The position numbers were made by a program, and so were the translations under genes. Under the pieces are notes generated by a model, which was not told where the DNA came from, did no database searches, and was given only the letters and a program-made list of their open reading frames with translations. A stretch of 61,943 nucleotides of DNA from the NCBI RefSeq assembly GCF_008923365.1, contig NZ_WBMR01000035.1, forward strand, positions 1 to 61,943, in the 5' to 3' direction. The DNA comes from Actinomadura montaniterrae. Lineage in GTDB: Bacteria; Actinomycetota; Actinomycetes; Streptosporangiales; Streptosporangiaceae. Within the stretch, counting starts at the first letter, position 1. The number at the start of each line of letters is the position of its first letter. Below are positions 58,680 through 61,943 of the stretch, in pieces.

Positions 58680-61376
58680 GTGCCAGCCAAGAACGGCACT
58701 GCGAAGAGTGGCCAGGCGAACGGCGCCGGCACGCGCCTGGTGATCGTCGAGTCGCCCGCGAAGGCGAAGACGATCGCGGGTTACCTGGGCCGTGGCTACA
58801 TCGTGGAGTCCAGTATCGGCCATATCCGGGACCTGCCCGGGAGCGCCTCGGAGGTGCCGGCCAAGTACAAGGGCGAGCCGTGGGCGAAGCTCGGCGTGAA
58901 CGTCGAGCACGACTTCGAGCCGCTCTACGTGGTCAACACCGACAAGAAGGCGCAGGTCGCCAAGCTCAAGAAGCTGCTGGCCGAGGCCGACGAGCTCTTC
59001 CTCGCGACGGACGAGGACCGGGAGGGCGAGGCGATCGCCTGGCACCTCCAGGAGGTCCTGAACCCGAAGGTCCCCGTGCACCGGATGGTCTTCAACGAGA
59101 TCACCAAGGACGCGATCCAGCGCGCCGCCGCGAACCCGCGGCAGCTGAACATGCCGCTGGTGAACGCGCAGGAGACGCGCCGCGTCCTGGACCGCCTGTA
59201 CGGGTACGAGGTCAGCCCCGTGCTGTGGAAGAAGGTCATGCCGAAGCTGTCGGCGGGCCGGGTGCAGTCGGTGGCGACGCGGCTGGTGGTGGAGCGGGAG
59301 CGGGAGCGGATTGCGTTCGTCCCGGCGCACTACTGGGACATCCTCGCCGAGTTCGACACGGGCAAGGAGGAGGAGCCCAAGGCGTTCAAGGCCGGGCTCG
59401 TCTCCGTGGACGGCAAGCGGGTCGCGCAGGGCCGCGACTTCGCGTCGGACGGCACGCTGAAGACCAAGGACACGCTGCACCTGGACGAGCCCTCGGCGCG
59501 CGCGCTGGCCGAGCGGCTGCGCGGACGGCCGTACGAGGTCAAGTCGGTCGAGTCCAAGCCGTACACGCGCAAGCCGTACCCGCCGTTCCGGACGACCACG
59601 TTGCAGCAGGAGGCCAGCCGCAAGCTGGGCTTCTCGGCGAAGTACACGATGTCGGTGGCGCAGAAGCTGTACGAGAACGGCTTCATCACCTACATGCGAA
59701 CCGACTCGATCACGCTGTCGGAGACGGCGATCACGGCGGCGCGGCGGCAGGCGGCGACCCTGTTCGGCGGCGAGTACGTGCCGGACAAGCCGCGCGTCTA
59801 CCAGTCGAAGGTGAAGAACGCGCAGGAGGCGCACGAGGCGATCCGCCCGGCGGGCGACAGCTTCCGGACGCCCGCCGAGACGGGCCTGTCCGGCGACCAG
59901 TTCCGGCTGTACGAGCTGATCTGGAAGCGGACGATCGCGTCGCAGATGAAGGACGCGGCGGGCCGCTCGGTGTCGATCCGGGTGACCGGCACGTCGACGC
60001 AGAACGAGCTGGCGGAGTTCGGCGCGACCGGTAAGACGATCACGTTCTACGGGTTCCTGAAGGCGTACGTCGAGAGCGCGGACGACCCGTCCACCGACCG
60101 CGACGACCAGGAGCGGCGGCTGCCGAACCTGGAGCAGGGCGACCCGCTGTCGGCGAACGCGGTGGACGCCGAGGGCCACTCGACCCGGCCGCCGGCCCGC
60201 TACACCGAGGCGTCGCTGGTCAAGGAGCTGGAGGAGCGGGAGATCGGCCGCCCGTCCACCTACGCCTCGATCATCGGCACGATCCTGGACCGCGGCTACG
60301 TGTTCAAGAAGGGCACGGCGCTCGTCCCGTCGTTCCTGGCGTTCGCCGTGGTGAACCTGCTGGAGCAGCATTTTGGGAACCTGGTCGACTACGACTTCAC
60401 CGCGCACATGGAGGACGGTCTCGACGAGATCGCGCGGGGTGAGGCCGAGCGCGTCCGGTGGCTGACGCGGTTCTACTTCGGCGACAACGGTGAAGAGGGG
60501 CTCAAGGAGCTCACCGAGGACATCGGCGACATCGACGCCAAGGGGATCAGCTCGTTCCCGGTGAAGGGGTCCGACATCGTCGTCCGGGTCGGGCGGTACG
60601 GGTCGTACCTGGACCGGGACGGCGAGCGGGTCAACATCCCCGACGACATCGCGCCGGACGAGCTGACGGCGGAGAAGGCCGAGGAGCTGCTCGCGCAGCC
60701 GTCCGGCGACCGCGAGCTGGGCACCGACCCGGAGACCGGGCACATGATCGTGGCGAAGTCGGGGCGGTTCGGCCCGTACGTCACCGAGATCCTGCCGGAG
60801 GCCGCGCCGCCCGCCGAGGGCGAGAAGAAGAAGCGGACGAAGAAGGCGGACGCGCCGAAGCCGCGCACGGGCTCGCTGTTCAAGTCGATGTCGCTGGACA
60901 CGATCACGCTGGACGACGCGCTGAAGCTGCTGTCGCTGCCGCGCACGCTGGGCGAGCTGGACGGCGAGCCGGTGACGGCGCAGAACGGCCGGTTCGGGCC
61001 GTACATCAAGAAGGGCACCGACAGCCGCTCGCTCGGGTCGGAGGAGGAGCTCTTCACCGTCACGCTGGAGCAGGCGAAGGAGCTGCTGGCGCAGCCGAAG
61101 CAGCGCGGCCGGCGGGCCGCCGCGGCGGCGCCGCTGCGCGAGCTCGGCAAGGACCCGGCGAGCGACAAGCCGGTGGTGGTGAAGGAGGGCCGGTTCGGCC
61201 CGTACGTCACCGACGGCGAGACGAACGCCAGCCTGCGCAAGGGCGACGAGGTCGAGTCCATCACGATTCAGCGCGCCGCGGAACTGCTCGCGGAACGGCG
61301 TGAGAAGGTGGCCGCGGGCGGCGGAAAGAAGAAGACGACGACCCGCCGCCGCACCTCTGCAAAGTCCGGCTCATAA
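58680..61376 (+). CDS. topA: DNA topoisomerase I
   Basis: An 898-residue type IA topoisomerase that relaxes negative supercoils. The TOPRIM domain has VIVESPAKAKTI and ATDEDREGEAIAWHL. PKLSAGRVQSVATRLVVER is conserved, and FITYMRTDS gives the catalytic Tyr338. Instead of zinc fingers, the C-terminus has four repeats of the GRFGPYV type (VGRYGSYLDRDG, SGRFGPYVTE, NGRFGPYIKKG, EGRFGPYVTDG) and a Lys/Arg-rich tail, as in actinobacteria. GGAG precedes GTG 58680. It is followed after 28 bp by an MFS-type gene. Confidence 0.97.
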   Translation: MPAKNGTAKSGQANGAGTRLVIVESPAKAKTIAGYLGRGYIVESSIGHIRDLPGSASEVPAKYKGEPWAKLGVNVEHDFEPLYVVNTDKKAQVAKLKKLLAEADELFLATDEDREGEAIAWHLQEVLNPKVPVHRMVFNEITKDAIQRAAANPRQLNMPLVNAQETRRVLDRLYGYEVSPVLWKKVMPKLSAGRVQSVATRLVVERERERIAFVPAHYWDILAEFDTGKEEEPKAFKAGLVSVDGKRVAQGRDFASDGTLKTKDTLHLDEPSARALAERLRGRPYEVKSVESKPYTRKPYPPFRTTTLQQEASRKLGFSAKYTMSVAQKLYENGFITYMRTDSITLSETAITAARRQAATLFGGEYVPDKPRVYQSKVKNAQEAHEAIRPAGDSFRTPAETGLSGDQFRLYELIWKRTIASQMKDAAGRSVSIRVTGTSTQNELAEFGATGKTITFYGFLKAYVESADDPSTDRDDQERRLPNLEQGDPLSANAVDAEGHSTRPPARYTEASLVKELEEREIGRPSTYASIIGTILDRGYVFKKGTALVPSFLAFAVVNLLEQHFGNLVDYDFTAHMEDGLDEIARGEAERVRWLTRFYFGDNGEEGLKELTEDIGDIDAKGISSFPVKGSDIVVRVGRYGSYLDRDGERVNIPDDIAPDELTAEKAEELLAQPSGDRELGTDPETGHMIVAKSGRFGPYVTEILPEAAPPAEGEKKKRTKKADAPKPRTGSLFKSMSLDTITLDDALKLLSLPRTLGELDGEPVTAQNGRFGPYIKKGTDSRSLGSEEELFTVTLEQAKELLAQPKQRGRRAAAAAPLRELGKDPASDKPVVVKEGRFGPYVTDGETNASLRKGDEVESITIQRAAELLAERREKVAAGGGKKKTTTRRRTSAKSGS

Positions 61377-61404
61377 CGACATTCACGCCGATACCCTGAC
61401 CGAC

Positions 61405-61943
61405 ATGACCAGAACGGACGCCACCCGGCCGCACCCCGCCGCGCCGCAGCCGGGTGCCTCGTCGCTCTCCGCCGCGGCGGCGCCGTTCCGGCGGCTCCGG
61501 ACCGCGCTGTCGGTGTCCGGCCTGGGCCAGTGGCTCGCGGTGCCGGCGCTGTCGGCGATGGCGGTGCTGCCGGCGGACGACACCACGGCACGGCTCCGCG
61601 CGGTCGGCGGCGTGCTCGCCCTGCTGGTGCTGCCCGCGGTGCTGCTCGCGCCGCTTGCGGGGGCGCTCGCCGACCGGGTCGACCGGCGGCTCGCGCTGCT
61701 GATCGCCGACGGGCTGCGGTTCGTGGTCGTCCTGACGGTGCCGCTGGTGGACGCGCTGCCGTGGACGCTGGCGGCGTCCTTCCTGGTCGGCTGCCTGTCG
61801 CTGCTGTGGACCCCGGCGGCGGCCGCGGCGCTGCCGGCGCTGGTCTCCGACGCGACCGTGAGCGCGGCCGCGGGCGGGGCCGTGGTGGCGCGCGGCGCCC
61901 CGGAGACCGACCTGCGCGCCGACGCCCGCCGCTCCGCGGCCCG
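61405..61943 (+). CDS. MFS-type membrane protein, probably the N-terminal part of an MFS-dTMP kinase fusion (cut by window edge)
   Basis: The frame from ATG 61405 stays open to the edge (179 codons). It encodes an N-terminal tail, then membrane segments with LLVLPAVLLAPLAGALADRVDRRLALLIADG, containing the MFS loop motif DRVDRR. In many actinobacteria the gene after topA encodes an MFS domain fused to thymidylate kinase; the position and lack of similarity to drug exporters fit this, but the kinase part is outside the window. Confidence 0.8.
   Translation, partial: MTRTDATRPHPAAPQPGASSLSAAAAPFRRLRTALSVSGLGQWLAVPALSAMAVLPADDTTARLRAVGGVLALLVLPAVLLAPLAGALADRVDRRLALLIADGLRFVVVLTVPLVDALPWTLAASFLVGCLSLLWTPAAAAALPALVSDATVSAAAGGAVVARGAPETDLRADARRSAA

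Overview
The window is very GC-rich DNA with strong third-position G/C bias, GTG starts, overlapping GTGA/ATGA gene junctions and many TetR regulators. Together with a chaplin-type surface protein, STAS proteins, several ECF sigma factors and a topA gene followed by an MFS-type gene, this points to a filamentous actinomycete. An Actinomadura-like member of the Streptosporangiales is my best guess, not a proven assignment. One tRNA-Leu(GAG) is present. I see no phage, integrase, IS element or CRISPR array.

Left end (1-5230): a minus-strand lanthipeptide locus. It holds a trifunctional lyase/kinase/cyclase synthetase (class III/IV; the zinc ligands of the cyclase are intact, as in class IV) and, overlapping it by GTGA, a prolyl-oligopeptidase-like peptidase, a type known to remove class III leaders. 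A 47-codon gene upstream is a candidate precursor. Divergent from it, 5231-10114 is a complete peptide/nickel-type ABC importer operon with two fused ATPase domains. It is followed by a secreted GH2 exo-glucosaminidase-like enzyme, a convergent sulfatase and a TetR gene.

16159-30294: an aldo/keto reductase; a signal-peptidase-like lipoprotein whose nucleophile Ser is Ala; a TetR/SDR/VOC group divergent from an APH-like kinase plus SDR across twin operators; a MerR protein; two STAS proteins, one split by an 18-bp minisatellite; a SigG-like sigma factor with an alpha/beta hydrolase; a secreted lipase; a TetR; and an acyl-CoA dehydrogenase/enoyl-CoA hydratase operon. Matching 20-bp operators in front of the lipase and the dehydrogenase suggest one TetR controls lipid release and oxidation together.

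30343-46559: a large LuxR-type ATPase regulator, a cysteine-dioxygenase-like cupin, a PPOX protein, and then the most striking locus: a CHAT protease-like/P-loop NTPase/TPR protein with a small one-TM partner (34381-38552), a candidate NTP-dependent conflict or cell-death module. Next come a GH20 hexosaminidase, two tandem membrane Ser/Thr kinases with PQQ-type beta-propeller sensors, and an ECF42-type sigma factor with its YCII protein.

46631-61943: two drug-efflux MFS genes, a DHFR-like reductase and two TetR genes with clear palindromic operators, a FAD monooxygenase, the tRNA, an M20 peptidase, a Pro/Ala-rich secreted protein, a protein with eight chaplin-like repeats, a DUF5703-like small protein, topA, and the start of an MFS (probably MFS-dTMP kinase) gene. 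A cross-cutting oddity is that at least five genes carry a short perfect or near-perfect tandem duplication lying across the stop codon.
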